From: Limnanthes douglasii subsp. nivea
Taxonomy: Eukaryota; Streptophyta; Magnoliopsida; Brassicales; Limnanthaceae
Length of the DNA: 64,000 nucleotides
Direction: 5' to 3'
NCBI GenBank assembly: GCA_036936605.1
Contig: JAUPFV010000005.1
Location: forward strand, 149,173,195 to 149,237,194
The notes under the pieces are model-generated. The model was given only the letters and a program-made list of their open reading frames with translations, was not told the DNA's origin and ran no database searches. Positions 1-12,719 of the stretch are shown here, in pieces. Positions within the stretch are counted from its first letter, which is position 1. Each line of letters begins with the position of its first letter. Position numbers and translations under genes: made by a program.

Positions 1-919
1 TTAATTTAATGTTTTTTTATAAAAAAATAATAATAACCAATTCTAAAAATATAAAAGCACCCAACTATGATAGTAAAATACTGTCGAAAACGAAATTAAT
101 TGATATTTTTGAGCATACCCAAATATCTTTAAAAGTATTCTTTAATTTTTATATTATTAAAATTAATATTTCTATTCTTTTGTTTATATATTTTTATGGT
201 GACCCCATGCATTTCCAGTGAATTCATTCATGTCTGGGGGTTTTATTAAAACCCAGTTACTATATTCTACTCCACCGATTACATTCTTTTTACTCCGACA
301 TGATTCAATCAAAAGTGGTGAACATAAATAAGTAAAATTTTCATGTTCTATGATTGATTGTATATAGATTAAGGTTTTTATATTTGATCTGTTGTTGGAA
401 CATTCTTTTTTTGTTTTTTTATACTTGATTTATTAAATCTTGATTTGTTGTTAGTACTATAAATCCAAATTTAGAGTTCTGGCATGTCGGTCAGCATTGC
501 CAGTGCATAAATTTCGCACCGTCTGTGTGGAACCTCCGCGCTGACGGTCCTTGTTATGGTGAACCGTAACACGAACGGTTTTAATGCACTCGGTGCAGAT
601 GAAATGCCAGCACTACCATTAGAGATGCACTACCAGTGCTACATAACAAACACTCCCGGTGCACCCTACCAAGGACTGACAGTGCAGTCACTGGATTATT
701 TTTCTAACTTTCATTACTTTATAACTTCGATTTTATGTTATGCACATAACGTAGAGACATTATCCTAGAGATTTCATGACCAAATAAAACTATTGTCAAT
801 GTTAAAGTCGCGGGTGCAACTTGTGAGGAAAAAAGTTAGTTCATGAAATGGAACTAAAAAAACAAGAAAGTTATCAACCCTAATCTTTTTCTTTTTCGGT
901 CTTCTAGTCTGGCTCTTGC
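1..919. other. Gene-free AT-rich stretch with one GC-richer patch
   Basis: I see no gene. About 478-700 is GC-richer than its surroundings and repeats short GTGC/GCAC and CCAGTGC motifs in both orientations. This could be the subterminal region of an old DNA transposon, but no terminal repeat pair or target duplication was found. Confidence 0.4.
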
Positions 920-925
920 TTGATC

Positions 926-2214
926 ATGGAAGAAGAAGAGTGTTCTTCTCCAGCATGTATATCTACTGATCTTCCTAGGATCAGAAACAATCCGGCATAT
1001 GAAGTAGTTACAAGTAAGAGTTCGGAATCCGTCTTCAAGAACTGTGCTGATCTATTCAAATCCAAACTTCCTAAGATATGTGATCAGAATGTTAAAAGAA
1101 GTTACAATAAAGAATTCCCTAAATTGTCTTTTCAAACTGGAGATAGAGATAGATCAGAATCTAACTCAAAACACACATTGGTGGGCCAGTTTGCTACCTG
1201 CAAACCCAATTACAAATCAATTAAGGAATTCTTTGATGGATTCAGGTTTAATGGAGAGTTTAATATCACTAACTTCGATTACAGACACATATTCATTGAA
1301 TTCACTATGGTGGAAGACCTAAAGAAACTATGGCGCGGAAATGTATGGGTCATTAGGAATAAAACTAGCATTTTAAGTGGGGACATTATTTCAACCCTAA
1401 CTATGAGAATCCAATCACTCCAGTGTATAACAATCTTCCAAACCTTCCAGAATTTATGTTCAATGAAGAAACAATTATGGAGGTTGCTAAGAGTTTGGGA
1501 TCTCCTTTAAACATATGGGTTCATATTAAGAATCGAGCTAGGTTCAACTTTTGCAGAATATGAGTTGAAATTGATGTATCTAAGCCTATGCCAAAGAACA
1601 TGTGGATAATATTTGGCCAAGAAGGTTTTTAGCAGAGGTTAGAGTATAGAAATTACCCTAATTATTGTAAGAAGTGTTATCATCTTGGGCATTCTCAAAA
1701 TGCATGCAAGAAAGTCAACAAGCCCAATCCTCTTGATGATGTTGTGAGTAATTGAATAACACTGTCCCTCTGAACACACCTGCTCAAAATCTAAAATCAA
1801 TTTTTGTTAATGTTGATAAAGACAAGCTAAAGGAAAAAGAGTGCTGAGATGGAATCTGCAGACTGTAATGAAAATCAACTGGAGAATGTTGGAAGTTTAA
1901 GGCCTTCTACAATTGGTCATACACAATTACCTTTAAGTGTGGATAGGTCTGAAATTATTGAAGCTTTGCATATTATTGATTTGGGACTTAACCACACCAA
2001 TGTTGGCCTTCAAGATACAAATAATTAAGCCTCATCCCCAACAACGGAAACAACTAACAGTTTGCCTCCTTCACCTGGTAAAAGCAATAAAGAAGTTAAA
2101 AAAGAAAAGCATAGAAAATTGAAAAAACTGAAAGTTACAAACACAAAGAGTCTAATCAATTCAAAACTAATGCAACGCAAAGGTGTTGCTAAACATCACA
2201 AACCATCCAAATGA
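926..2214 (+). pseudogene. LINE-A ORF1 (gag-like, DUF4283 + CCHC), broken
   Basis: ORF1 of LINE-A would encode the nucleic-acid-binding protein that packages element RNA. The ATG at 926 opens MEEEECSSPA. The DUF4283-like block around 1150-1360 carries SKHTLVG, then RHIFIEF and KLWRGNVWVI. A CCHC knuckle, CKKCYHLGHSQNAC, is readable near 1666-1710. The frame is broken by a shift after about 1370 and by later in-frame stops. The last stretch is open to the TGA at 2212-2214, which overlaps the ATG of ORF2. Confidence 0.75.
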
Positions 2215-5200
2215 CCATTTCAATACTAAATTGGAATGTTCGTGGTTTCGGAAATAAGGAAACTTTAAAATGGCTTAAATCTTTAAAAAGATCTGTAAAA
2301 CCAGATTTTATGACTCTTTAAGAGACTATGATCAGTAATTCTAAGCTGGGATTTCATGGTTACACTCACAACATCAGCAATAAGGTCTGGGTTATGTGGA
2401 AAAAATATTATAAAGTGGATATTATCTCTGATGAAGATCAGTTTATTCATTTTAACATATACCATAAAAATATTACTAAGGCTTTCAGGGTTTCTGTGGT
2501 ATATGCTAAGTCTACTAACAGTTTGAGAAGTATTCTATAGGACAGGTTGAGATCTATGGAGGATGGTTCTATGATATGGCTTGTATTGGGGGATTTTAAC
2601 ACAATTGCCAGCCCTGATGAGCAAATTTATTGCATTTCTAACTATGCATCCAGCATGGATGATTTCAATAACTATATTCTAAACTATAATTTGATTGATG
2701 CAGGTTTCTGAGGTAATAAATACACTTAGCCTAATGGGAGACAGTGGAGGCGTTTAGACAAGGTTTTATATAATGATAAATGACTAAACTGTTTTGAGGC
2801 TACAAGTGTGATTCACCTATCTAAAACTTGTTCAGACCATTCTCCTATTGTGGTCTCTATTACTGCTAGCTCTACAAAAATCAGATCATCCTTCAGATTT
2901 CTCAATATGTGGGTTCTTCATAATGGTTTCTACAAGTTAGTGGAGTCTAATTGGGTTGTTGAAGGTTAGGGATCTTTTATTCACAATTTCAGCTTTAAAC
3001 TGAGAAGACTAAAGGCTGAGTTGAAGGTGTGGAATAAAATGGTGTTTGGGAACGTTTTTTATTCCATCAAACAGATGGAAGAGCAAATAAGTTACAAGGA
3101 AACAAACTACCAAAATACTAAATCTACTAAGGATAGGATCCTACTTGAAGCTGCCAAGGAAACTCATTTTAATTTGTTGGCGAGGGAAGAAGAATACTGG
3201 GCTCAGAAGACTCATTCTACTTGGGTTAGAGATGGAGAAATGAATACTGCTTTTTTCACAGCTTTGTGAGGAAAAGGATAATAAGAAACAGAATAGTCGA
3301 GATTTGGGATAGATCTAAATGGCTTGAGGATACTAATGATATTAAGGACTCTGCAGTTGAATTTTTTAAATATCTACTTCCTGATCAACCTAATCCATGG
3401 AATTCTAACACACTATTGGACTTCATTCATAAGTTTTCCAGGGAAGAAGATAACAATATGCTAATGTCTATTCCTACAGAGTCTGAAATCTATGACATTG
3501 TAAAGAATTTGAATCCTAACTCAGCAGCAGGTCATGATGGCTATAGCGAGAAATTCTATAAAGATTGCTGGTCTATTATTAAAATAGATCTATGTGATGC
3601 TATTGTTGAGATGTTCAAAGAAATCCCTATACCTAAAGGAGTGTTTGCCACAGTGTTATGCCTTACACCTAAGAATTCATCTCCTACATCCTGGAAGGAT
3701 TTTAGGCATATAAGTCTAACTACTTTCTTTAACAGAATCGTGTCCAAAGTTATCAATAAAAGACTTTTTAGGCTGCTTCCTAACCTAATCTCTAAGGAAC
3801 AAGGACCTTTTGTTGCTGGCATGTCTATACATGAGAATATAATGATAACTAATGAGCTATTATAAGATATAAACATAAAAACTAGGGGATGGAATATTCT
3901 TCTTAAAGTTGATATGGACAAAGCCTTTGACAGGCTGGACTATACCTTTCTTCTTAGTGTTTTGGCAGACTTTGGGTTTAACAATGGTTTTCTAAGGTTA
4001 ATAGAGAAATGTGTGGATAATTGCTACTTATCTGTCCTGGTAAATGGTGAGGTCAAATGGTTTTTTAAGTCCAATGAAGGTTTAAGGCAGGGTGACCCAC
4101 TGTCATCCAGCCTATTTATATTGGCTGAAGAGTACCTCATAAAGGGTCGGAAGATACTCTTCATTGATCATCCTAATAAAAGATATAAATTCATATGTAC
4201 AATGAACATACCATGCATGGGTTTTGCAGATGATCTCCTCATTTTCTGAACTGGTTCCTCTGATTCAGTTTCCAAAATCTTACAAGCTTTTGTATCACTA
4301 TGAAGACAAATCTGGTCAGTTGATGAATAAAAATAAATCAAAGTTTATTACTTCAAATAAACTTTCACCTCGGAGAATTTGTGACTTAGAACACATTTTG
4401 GGCTTCAAGAACTCTGCCATACCATTCAAATATCTGGGATCAACAATAAACAACAGTTACAGGGTTAGTAATTTTGAAGATTTGATTATGAAGATTTGGA
4501 AAAGATTCAAAATAAAACAACACTATCCTATCCTTTGGAGGGAGGTTAACCCTTATTCAATCCATCCTATCAGCCTAACCTATATTTGACACTCAGCATT
4601 CAACCATTCCTAAGACAGTTGCTAAAATAATTGAGGTGCTCTAAAACAAGTTCTTATGGGGTTCTAAGGAGAATAAAGCAACTACAAACTGGGTCCAGTG
4701 GACCAAGGTTTGTAAACCGTATGATGAAGGGGGTTGGGTGTGAGGAAGATCAAAAATTAGGATAAGGTCTTTTTATACAAATTGTGGTTCAATTTCAGAG
4801 GCAAAAGTCCTTATGGGTCAAGTTGATTTATACCATTTATTGCAGCAATTCTCACCCATTAACTCCTGCAAAACCTCTTAAATGTTAAAAAATGGTAAAG
4901 GCTTTGGAAAGTCAGAGATAAGGCAGAAAGGTTCATCATTTGGCAAACTAAATCAGGTAACATGGATTTTTTTTATTGACAAATGGTGTTCTCCGGATCC
5001 ATTTGTCAATATTGCTAATGTGAATAACATAAATAATTTTGCTGGTCTCAAAGTTAAAGATTTCTCGGAAATGGCTGTTAGAGCTTATCTAGAATTGAGA
5101 ATATTGTGGATTCTTCTGAAATTCAAAACATTCTCAAGATATATCTCTCTAACAATAAAGAAGATATGGTCAATTGGTTTCTAAGTCCTGATGGGGTGTT

Positions 5201-6238
5201 TAACTCAAATTGTACTTGAAATGTAATCAGGAAGAAAGGTAATAGCTCTAACCTCTATAAGAAGACGTGGAATTGTGCAACTCCTCGTAAATACTTATTT
5301 CTTCTATGGAGAGTGCTCCTGAACTTGTTACCTGTGGATGCTGTGATGCAAAAGAAACATATTCAGTTAGCCTCTCGTTGCCAACACTGTGAAAGCAGTA
5401 AAAATATAAAACATGTATTTGTTAGTTGTCAAAAGGCATGGGGCACATGGAACTACTTTGTTGTTATCTCTAGCATTCACATCTTTAGAACCATGACCTT
5501 AACTCATATAATAAGGTCATAGTATTGGTTTGTTAAAAAAGATATTCACATTCGATCTATCCTACCTTCTATAATTATGTGGGTCATTTTGTATGCAAGG
5601 AACAAGAAAAAATATGATGCTAAAGATCTTAGCTCGATGTATATGATCAATTACGTTATCTACATTGTGACGGGGATGGATAGAGCTAACCTACTTAAGA
5701 GAAAATATTAGGGTAAGAATGCTAGAATTGGGCCTGTAATTGGTTGTCTTAATCATTTCAACAGGCCTATAATTCTGGTCTCACTAAAATGGAAGAATCA
5801 TAAGCTTGGGAGGTTCAAATTAAATACTGATGGCGCTTGTAATCCTTCAGGCAAATCCAGTGGATGAGGGGTTGTAAGAGACAGTGAGGGCAAGGTTATT
5901 TTCGGCTATGGTCACCTCTATGGTAAAGGGATTCCTATCGTAGCAGAATGTAGAGTGACGTTAGATGGTTTAGGTCTTTGCTACTCAAAATGGATATCCA
6001 TGTTGGACATTGAGACAGATTCTCTCATCCTTACAGAAAATTTTCTTACAGGAAAGTCTCCTTGGTTTCTCTCAGGCATTGTTAATTGTTGTCGAAAGAT
6101 GTTCTCTTCAAACATTATTTTAATCACATTTTTAGATAACATAACAAAGCAGCCAACTGGATTGCGAAGGCCATTCTGAAAACTCAAAAAGTTATAGATT
6201 TCAACCATCTTCAATCTCTAACAAGGCTAAAACCATAA
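2211..6238 (+). pseudogene. LINE-A ORF2 (endonuclease-RT-RNase H), broken
   Basis: The polyprotein would nick the target and copy element RNA (target-primed reverse transcription). It starts at ATG 2211 with ILNWNVRG, the classic endonuclease opening. Further endonuclease marks are LVLGDFNTI near 2580 and CSDHSPIV near 2830. RT motifs follow: VDMDKAFDRL near 3910, RQGDPLSSSLF near 4090 and the catalytic GFADDLLIF near 4225. RNase H begins LNTDGA near 5820, with IETDS near 6010 and AANWIA near 6150. Stops (for example at 2320, in place of the usual Gln before Glu-Thr) and several frameshifts make it non-functional. Confidence 0.85.
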
Positions 6239-6546
6239 CTTTTCTTGAAGAGTTGGGGGTTAGGTACCTAAGAATCGACTTTAATCAGTTATGTAGAATA
6301 AGAAGTGGGTCTAACCTTTTTCAACTTATTCTTCAATTCTTCATCAGAGATCTGGTTGTTCATCTTCATCGGTCATTCAGATCTTATGGGTTTGTGATTG
6401 TTGTGGGTACAAAGATGTATAAGGCTTCGAAGTCGGGATTGAAGCTATTGGTATCGATCTGGGCAAGGATTGGACTAAAAAGAAAAAAATTGGATTCAAA
6501 AATGTTTTCGGTTGTTGGACTTCTCTAAGACGCAGATGGTGGCTGA

Positions 6547-6548
<2 letters not shown>

Positions 6549-6588
<40 letters not shown>
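6549..6588. repeat. (AT)n microsatellite, about 20 units
   Basis: Uninterrupted AT dinucleotides, directly at the 3' boundary of LINE-A. Confidence 0.95.
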
Positions 6589-6590
<2 letters not shown>

Positions 6591-8319
6591 CTTGGTTTAT
6601 AGTTAAATTTAATGGTTTATAAGAATTATCTTCTTTGTTTTATTTTTTATAAGTGTCCAAACTCTATACGATGTTTTAAAGATATGGGACCTGAGTAACC
6701 AGATTGAGGTTCAGAATTCGTTAAATAAGATTCTGTTCGGGCCTTTCATTCCTCACTTAGCTAATTTTAACCCAAACCCTCGACTTGAATGAGGCTTTTT
6801 TTGAGAGATGGCATCAACAGACGAACACATTCTAGTTCAGTATTATACCATTTCACGTGTCTCTTGAAGAATTATAATTTTTTTGCTAACCGTGTAATAT
6901 ATATCATCATTCATTGGGCCAGTCGTACTATTTTAGGATTGATTTTTTTTATTGGTATTATACTATCTTGTTATGTAATTTAGATGATATAGTTTTTTAC
7001 TTGGATGATGTTGTGTAATTTGGATGATGTTGTGGATCACACGATGTTATATTTATTTTAGATATGAAGTTTAATAACTAATTATATTGTATTAGTTGTT
7101 CATTGATGCTTTGTGGATCCAAATAAAACGGTAGCTTTGCTTTTCGACACTGTTCATCCAAACTATTTTTACAAAATTACTCGCAGCGCAGAGCTTTTCA
7201 TACGGCCAATATTTTGTCTAGTTATTACCAAGAAAATAACTAAATTTTTTGTTTGTTTTTTAGAATCCATACCGGTTGTGCTGCATTTTTCATATCGCCA
7301 ATTTAACAAAATCACTGGTCGTAAGTAAATTTCATACCAAAAATTCAATAAAGCATTGACCGTATGGAAATTCTTTACTCTCAGTGCAGCAAACAAAAAA
7401 TTCCTACCAATTACACATTCCCGTCAACTACAAAGTACTCCCAACTACACTATAAGTTTTTAAATGACCTAACTTAATATTTCCCTCTTTATCCATACGT
7501 AGTCAACACATATATCATATTTTAATCAATAAAAGTATCATTTTTATTTGACATAGAATGGACTATGCAAAAAGATAACTACTTGTTGAAAGTCATCAAA
7601 GTTTTGAAGAGAACAAGTTCGGATGAAACTATTATTGGGGTTTTTAATAAATTTTTATGTAGAATGTACTACATGTATGCTATGATTTTTACGTGCTGCA
7701 CATGTATTATGCCGCCTCTAAAAAGTTACCACGAAGTCTCTACCAGGTTTGAATATTTGAATTCTCTTATAAGTTTTCAGGTTTTCGACCTCGAGTACGT
7801 ATACATACAAAAGGAGTGTAGGTGTTTAATTTCAAAATTACTGATTTCTTTAAAAAAGATATGTCTGGTTATATGGAACAACGCCTTGCTGAACAAGTAG
7901 ATACAAAAGAAAATTACACAAAAGTTGAGCTTTTTATGGATATAATTGTCACTAACCTATTGCAGTTGCTACTTTGTAGTTGTCATTTTATGTTTAATGT
8001 TATTTTCATAAGTTATTCGATTTTTTTGTGTTTAATATTAAGCTCGTTCATTACCAAAATTACACTAATAAAATATAATAAAAAAATCTCTAACACAAAT
8101 ACCCTACATTGTTAGAAAATACGATATAGATCCTAAAAATATTAGACATATTGTTAAATGAACTCTTCTAGATTGGTCAGTTTAGGGTTGATGATACGTG
8201 GCTTACGAATTTCAGTCTCTTAATATATTTTGTAACGAGTTATAACCGGTAATTCCCAATATGTCACTTCAAACATAAATATCAACTGGAGATTGTGAAT
8301 TGATTCAAACAAAAACATA
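6589..8319. other. Gene-free AT-rich stretch
   Basis: No coding region is supported. The open frame at 7565-7900 has no recognisable motif. The part around 7100-7440 is less AT-rich, with words such as CATACGG and ATACCGG in both orientations. It may be the end of a DNA transposon, possibly of the MULE to its right. Confidence 0.4.
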
Positions 8320-10230
8320 AATACTTACATTGATAAAATGGTTGTTATTAACAAAAACAACCCGATTTTGGGTGCACCTTCGTAATGGTTGTGAAATGAA
8401 ACTAATATTTATCGACCCTAACTGCTCAACAAACTGAATAATGCAATTTTAATTTTATGTGATCGTGAATCCTAACTCTGTATTATCAACCAGTTCGCTC
8501 TACTAGCAATGTCTTTATAGTGCTTTATAATTTAAGTGACATTTACTAACTCATCCACACCACTAAAAGACTGTATTTAAACGTTATCGAAATCCATAAG
8601 CTCGTTGTAAGGGACCGTCCTAACTATATTCCATTCATCTTGTTGGTCATACAAGGACAAAAAAGTCGACTGACACTCGCAATGCCCATCTGGTTTAAAT
8701 TCGCCAATGACAGTTATTAAAGGTCTACAGAAGATAGGGAATTATTTTAAGTAATATTTTGGATCATGAAACATTAGCTTACGTGACCGTTTGCTCGTTG
8801 CTTTAACTATTATTGGTGGTTCACTACGACTAATCGTAGGAATTCCAACAACCGAAGGTTTTTCATGTGGATATATATGAAAACTTTCTTGTGTCGATAT
8901 TTATAAATGAACATATGAAGTTCCATTTCTTATCCACACTTTAACTGGAGAAGTTTTGAGAATGTTACCTGTCGTATATGTATTTTTTTCTGAATTTAAC
9001 ATGCGTTCGTAATGTAATTTATCTTCTTTGGTGTATGAAGCAGCAGCTAATTTACATGTGACCAGTTACCAACCATGGTGTTTTTTTAATGGCTCTAAAA
9101 AGGAATTGTTTTCCGAATATAATATTTCAAACGTTTTGAAATATATTTTATGCGTCATTTATCGTCGGTTTCCATGACAACATGAATAAGTTTATTCACT
9201 TTTTATTTCAATAACTCTATCGTCGTAAGATTTGTACAGACCATTGTATGCAACCCCTTTCAATAATCTTCCAAATATTTTAAAGTTTTGTTATGTCTTC
9301 TCTTAATAATTCATAGATGTCGTGCGAACATGAAATACTGCGCATAATTTGTATAACACAAGTGCAATTTATATGCGTAACTTTAATTTTTTATTGCACT
9401 TTCAAATTCCTCAAAAATTATATAAAGTAATGTTGGACATGTTTCTTTTGTAACTATCGAACACCTTGTGTATATATTTATGTTGTGATATAAATTGACT
9501 CTTTTTAAATGATTCTTTAGTTGCTCCATGTTACATTTTGACCAATAATACACCCATACCCCAAAATAACTCAAATTTAAACTTTCTCTTATGAATGAAA
9601 CACTCTATGTTCAAATGAGAGCTCTCTACGCGGTTAATGGTAATTTTATTGAAATGCATGAACTTGTTAGTTTTCCACATGACAAACTTATCAATGTAAG
9701 AAATAATAAAAAAAAAATTGTGTATTTAATTGCTTGAGGATAATCTTTGAACTTACATCATATTTCATCCCAACTCTTATGGAACGCACTTTCAGTGTCT
9801 GAGTACATTATCTGAATTCCATAAACTTAAATAACCATCATTTTCATTTATTATATGCGCAAGGACATTCTTGTTAATATGTCATTGAGATAGAATGTGC
9901 GGAGTATTCAGGAACACTTGTTCGAGAGCATTCATCAATATTAAGTCTTTATCCGCCAAAACTACAGACGGTTCTTCAATGGAGTTAGTTATTATCAATG
10001 ATTATAAATAATCTAAACACATTTGTGATTGTAACCTTTATCCACAGACATAGATGCAGATCTGATGTAGAAAGTCAAACTAGTATAGGTTTTTCGAACG
10101 ACCTCAAACAACGACATCATGTACATTATTATCTTGCATGTATTATCCATTATTAACATATCTAAAAATATAAATAACAAATCCACATTGACCATGTGCA
10201 AAGAAAATATTAATATATCACTTTTATATT
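8320..10230 (-). pseudogene. MULE transposase with C-terminal OTU-like domain, broken (MULE-A)
   Basis: Mutator-like (FAR1-related) transposase remnant. Reading the minus strand from 10,230: FFAH then IMDNTCKI (first catalytic Asp, about 10,155), then a second-Asp block ADKDLILMNALEQVF followed by HINKNVLA (about 9950-9860), then KNHLKR near 9520, resembling the conserved RVESAHxxLK region. Downstream, one frame from about 8880 to 8470 holds an OTU-peptidase-like domain: PDGHCECQ near 8685 (family norm DGNCGFR, with the catalytic Cys), DEWNIVR, FSGVDEL, then NNHF near 8335 fitting the catalytic His box. Stops interrupt every part, and the N-terminal zinc-binding region is absent. The assignment rests on motif order; the fusion is inferred from collinearity. 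Confidence 0.65.
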
Positions 10231-10274
10231 TGCTCGATCTATGTCATTTAAAACGATTAACATTTTTAGTTAAT

Positions 10275-10440
10275 ATTCGCGGGTACCCGTGTGGGTAACC
10301 CGAACCCACGGATTCGGATTTGGTATAAAAAAAATATTTGTCGGATTTCAGGGCGGGTTCGGGTATCAGTTATTTACTGTGGGGCGGGTTGTGGATATAT
10401 AGGTACCCGCCCCCGATCTGCCCCGTTTCCATCCCTATAA
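10275..10440. repeat. GC-rich dispersed-repeat fragment (GGGTACCCG type)
   Basis: A block of GGGTACCCG, CCCGAACCC and CGGGTTCGGG words ends in CCCCGTTTCCATCCCTA, which resembles a common plant dispersed repeat that begins TAGGGATGGAAACGGGG. No partner terminus is visible, so it is probably one arm of a truncated element. Confidence 0.35.
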
Positions 10441-10879
10441 TTAAGCATAGGAGTCTAAAAACAGACTCGGGTTGGGAAGGCTTCAAAGGAGTACGATATT
10501 ATGCTACTTTAAAGGAGGTTGGCACCGTAAGTATGTGTCATTTAAAAAAAGTAATAAAAATAAAATATCCCGAAGGTAGGTTGGCAGTGAGCCATTTCCT
10601 GGTTTGGTTAGGCAATTCAAAGTTAAGGCTTTACAGATGCTCTCGACAAGCAAAGTGCTTAGAGAAGTCCGCGCACCAATCCTAAGTTCTAACAAGCATT
10701 CAAAAAGGGAGAGGGATTGGCAAGCTTAATCCTAATATTAAAAATATACGCGAATTATATATATCCAAACAGATGGATTTGGTCAAAGTTAGAGGTTCGT
10801 CAGCCCTCCCTTATCCCTCCTCCAAAGGGCAGTACTGTTAGAGACAATATTTGAACTACTTCTTTTTTATCGCTAAGTT

Positions 10880-11590
10880 TTAAACCTGGTTGTACATATT
10901 CTTAAAGCGTCAGATGGTCAGTATAATATACTAGCATGAGTATACTATTTCTCTAAATGGGTTGAAATCGAACCCCTAACAATGATCATAAAATAAAATT
11001 TAATAATAATATATGTTGTAGGTTCAGAATACCAAAGGTGATTACCACTAACCAGTATGACCTAATTCAAAAACGTTCAAGTTGATTTTTTTTATAAAAA
11101 ATACATGCAACCACATTTTTCAATAATTTTCCGCTCTTGAGATAATGGGCGAGTTGAGGTCACGAAATTTATGAAATGAAAAATACGTTAGAGTGTTCGG
11201 CAACAAAATGGTCTGAATTCTTGCAAGAGGTCATTTGGGCTTACCGAACCACCCTTTAGACAATTACAAGAGTGGTCTCGTTTTCCTTGGCATGTGAAAT
11301 GGATGTGGTAATCCCAAAATAAATTGTCATTCCTTCATTCAAAATAGAAAATTACGCTAAAGATAGCTACACTGAGGGTGTGATAGAATAAATACGGACC
11401 AAGGTATTGAGTGATTTCTTCCAACATACTAGAGATCATAAGGATGGTAAGCTCGACATTACTTAGATGGAACCCTACATAGTGGTGGAAAAGATCAAGT
11501 CGAGAGCATACAAGCTCGTTGACGTGCAAGGCAGACCACTTCCACACCCTGGGAACATTGATTGTTTGAAGCTCTACTTGGTTTAAAGAA
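10880..11590 (+). pseudogene. Ty3/gypsy integrase remnant
   Basis: Plus-strand fragments in changing frames match the end of a gypsy pol gene: YYFSKWVEIEPL (about 10,940, the integrase core entry), then CRFRIPKVITT, then SEFLQEVIWAYRTTL (about 11,215) and FSLACEMDVVIPK (about 11,280). The C-terminal block is MEPYIVVEKIKSRAYKL then DVQGRPLPHPGNID (about 11,468-11,570). Motif order is that of plant gypsy integrases without a chromodomain. Stops and a lost first catalytic region make it dead. The minus-strand frame at 11,335-11,613 is its shadow. Confidence 0.7.
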
Positions 11591-12002
11591 TGTGAATGTG
11601 AATCATCTTTCATGTAAATATAAGTTTAACCTCATCTCAATGAGTCTTCTTCAGTTTAGTGGTAGCATTATCCCACTCTTATTTTATTCTCTCCCACCTA
11701 TTCTTAAAAGCAACCATCAAATTCATAACCTTAGTAACCTTATATTCGGTCTCAACAATGTCATTGGGTTTCATTAAATGAGTCTCCAATATACTAAAAA
11801 ATCCAAGTAGGATATCGTTATTATTTTCGAACACAGTTTGGAAAGCCTCGAACATATTAATTATCATCAACAAAATAAGAAATATAAGTTTAGTTAAAGC
11901 AAGTGTTGACCCTTTATGAACCTAATATAAGTAAAACATAAAGTTTTTACCTCAAGACTTATAACAACTCGGCAAGTACATATATCAACTAATACTCTTT
12001 TA

Positions 12003-12019
12003 GTGGGGGGAGAATAGAA
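12003..12019 (+). other. Polypurine-tract-like sequence of the gypsy remnant
   Basis: AGTGGGGGGAGAATAGAAAG lies about 420 bp downstream of the integrase end on the same strand, where a gypsy element would place its plus-strand primer just before the 3' LTR. No matching LTR pair was found. Confidence 0.35.
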
Positions 12020-12124
12020 AGCCTCTTGACAGCATGTCTATACATACCAATAACATTTCCGAGATCCTGAATCATAAGGGCCCGACTTTGAGAGTTGGTA
12101 TTTTTTCATGACCCTCTTCTACCT

Positions 12125-12691
12125 AGAGCTGTTATCAGACAGGTGCGGTCTGGATTTAAGATTCTTTAGCTCGGACCGGTAGGTTAGCAGGCGGTCCAAA
12201 CCAGATGGCTAAGAAAGTCAGGTCTATATTTTGGACTAAGACCGGTATTTTAAAACATCGGGTTAGGCCGGTCCAGTCCAAACTGGTTCGGGAAAACCGA
12301 ACATGTTTGGTGTTGGTTTAGACATTTAAAAATATTAAAGGTTTTGCAGCAGGTAAGACTCGATCCCCCTACTTTATGATATTATCACAATATGCTACAC
12401 ATGTTAATGTGTATGTTTACTAATTGTATCTATATATTAACATTTCAACTAACTAACCTGGACGCCCCTACTTATATATTAATATTATTTAGTTCTTTTT
12501 TATTTAAAATCATATATATTAAAAACAAAATAGTAATCAAGTTTTTATCGATTTTATCAGTCCGGACCATTAACCGGTTTGGGTTCAAACCTCGATGCAT
12601 TAATGGCTCAATAACATTATCGGATCGGTCTTAGACGGGTTTAAATAGATCGATCCCGGATGAGTTATATGATAAGTCTAGTAACAGCCCT
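12125..12691. mobile_element. hAT-like MITE, about 570 bp
   Basis: The ends are imperfect inverted repeats: AGAGCTGTTATCAGAC at the left, and the reverse complement of the right end reads AGGGCTGTTACTAGAC (13 of 16 match). The interior repeats GGACCGGT, CCGGTCC and GGTTTGGG words in both orientations, as in other non-autonomous hAT-type repeats with AGGGCTGT ends. I could not confirm an 8-bp target duplication. It would lie within the expected 3' LTR of the gypsy remnant. Confidence 0.4.
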
Positions 12692-12719
12692 ACTAGAGAC
12701 TATCGAGATTTGGCGAGAG

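Larger units (their letters stand above)
920..6588 (+). mobile_element. Decayed L1-type LINE retrotransposon (LINE-A)
   Basis: Non-LTR retrotransposon read on the plus strand. It shows, in order, a gag-like ORF1 with a DUF4283-type domain and CCHC knuckle, an AP-type endonuclease, reverse transcriptase, a zf-RVT-like Cys/His region and an RNase H domain. The order matches plant L1 elements with a C-terminal RNase H. Many stops and frameshifts show that it is dead. It is clearly homologous to the younger LINE at 15.9-22.4 kb: both ORF1s have SKHTLVG and both RTs have RQGDPL. The element runs into an (AT)n tract at 6549-6588, which may be a tail or a later expansion. I found no target duplication, so both ends are approximate. 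Confidence 0.85.

Noticed and set aside
7565..7900. 111-codon plus-strand frame
   Set aside because: AT-driven hydrophobic product with no family features.
10338..10685. 115-codon plus-strand frame
   Set aside because: It starts inside a GC-rich dispersed-repeat fragment and has no protein motif.
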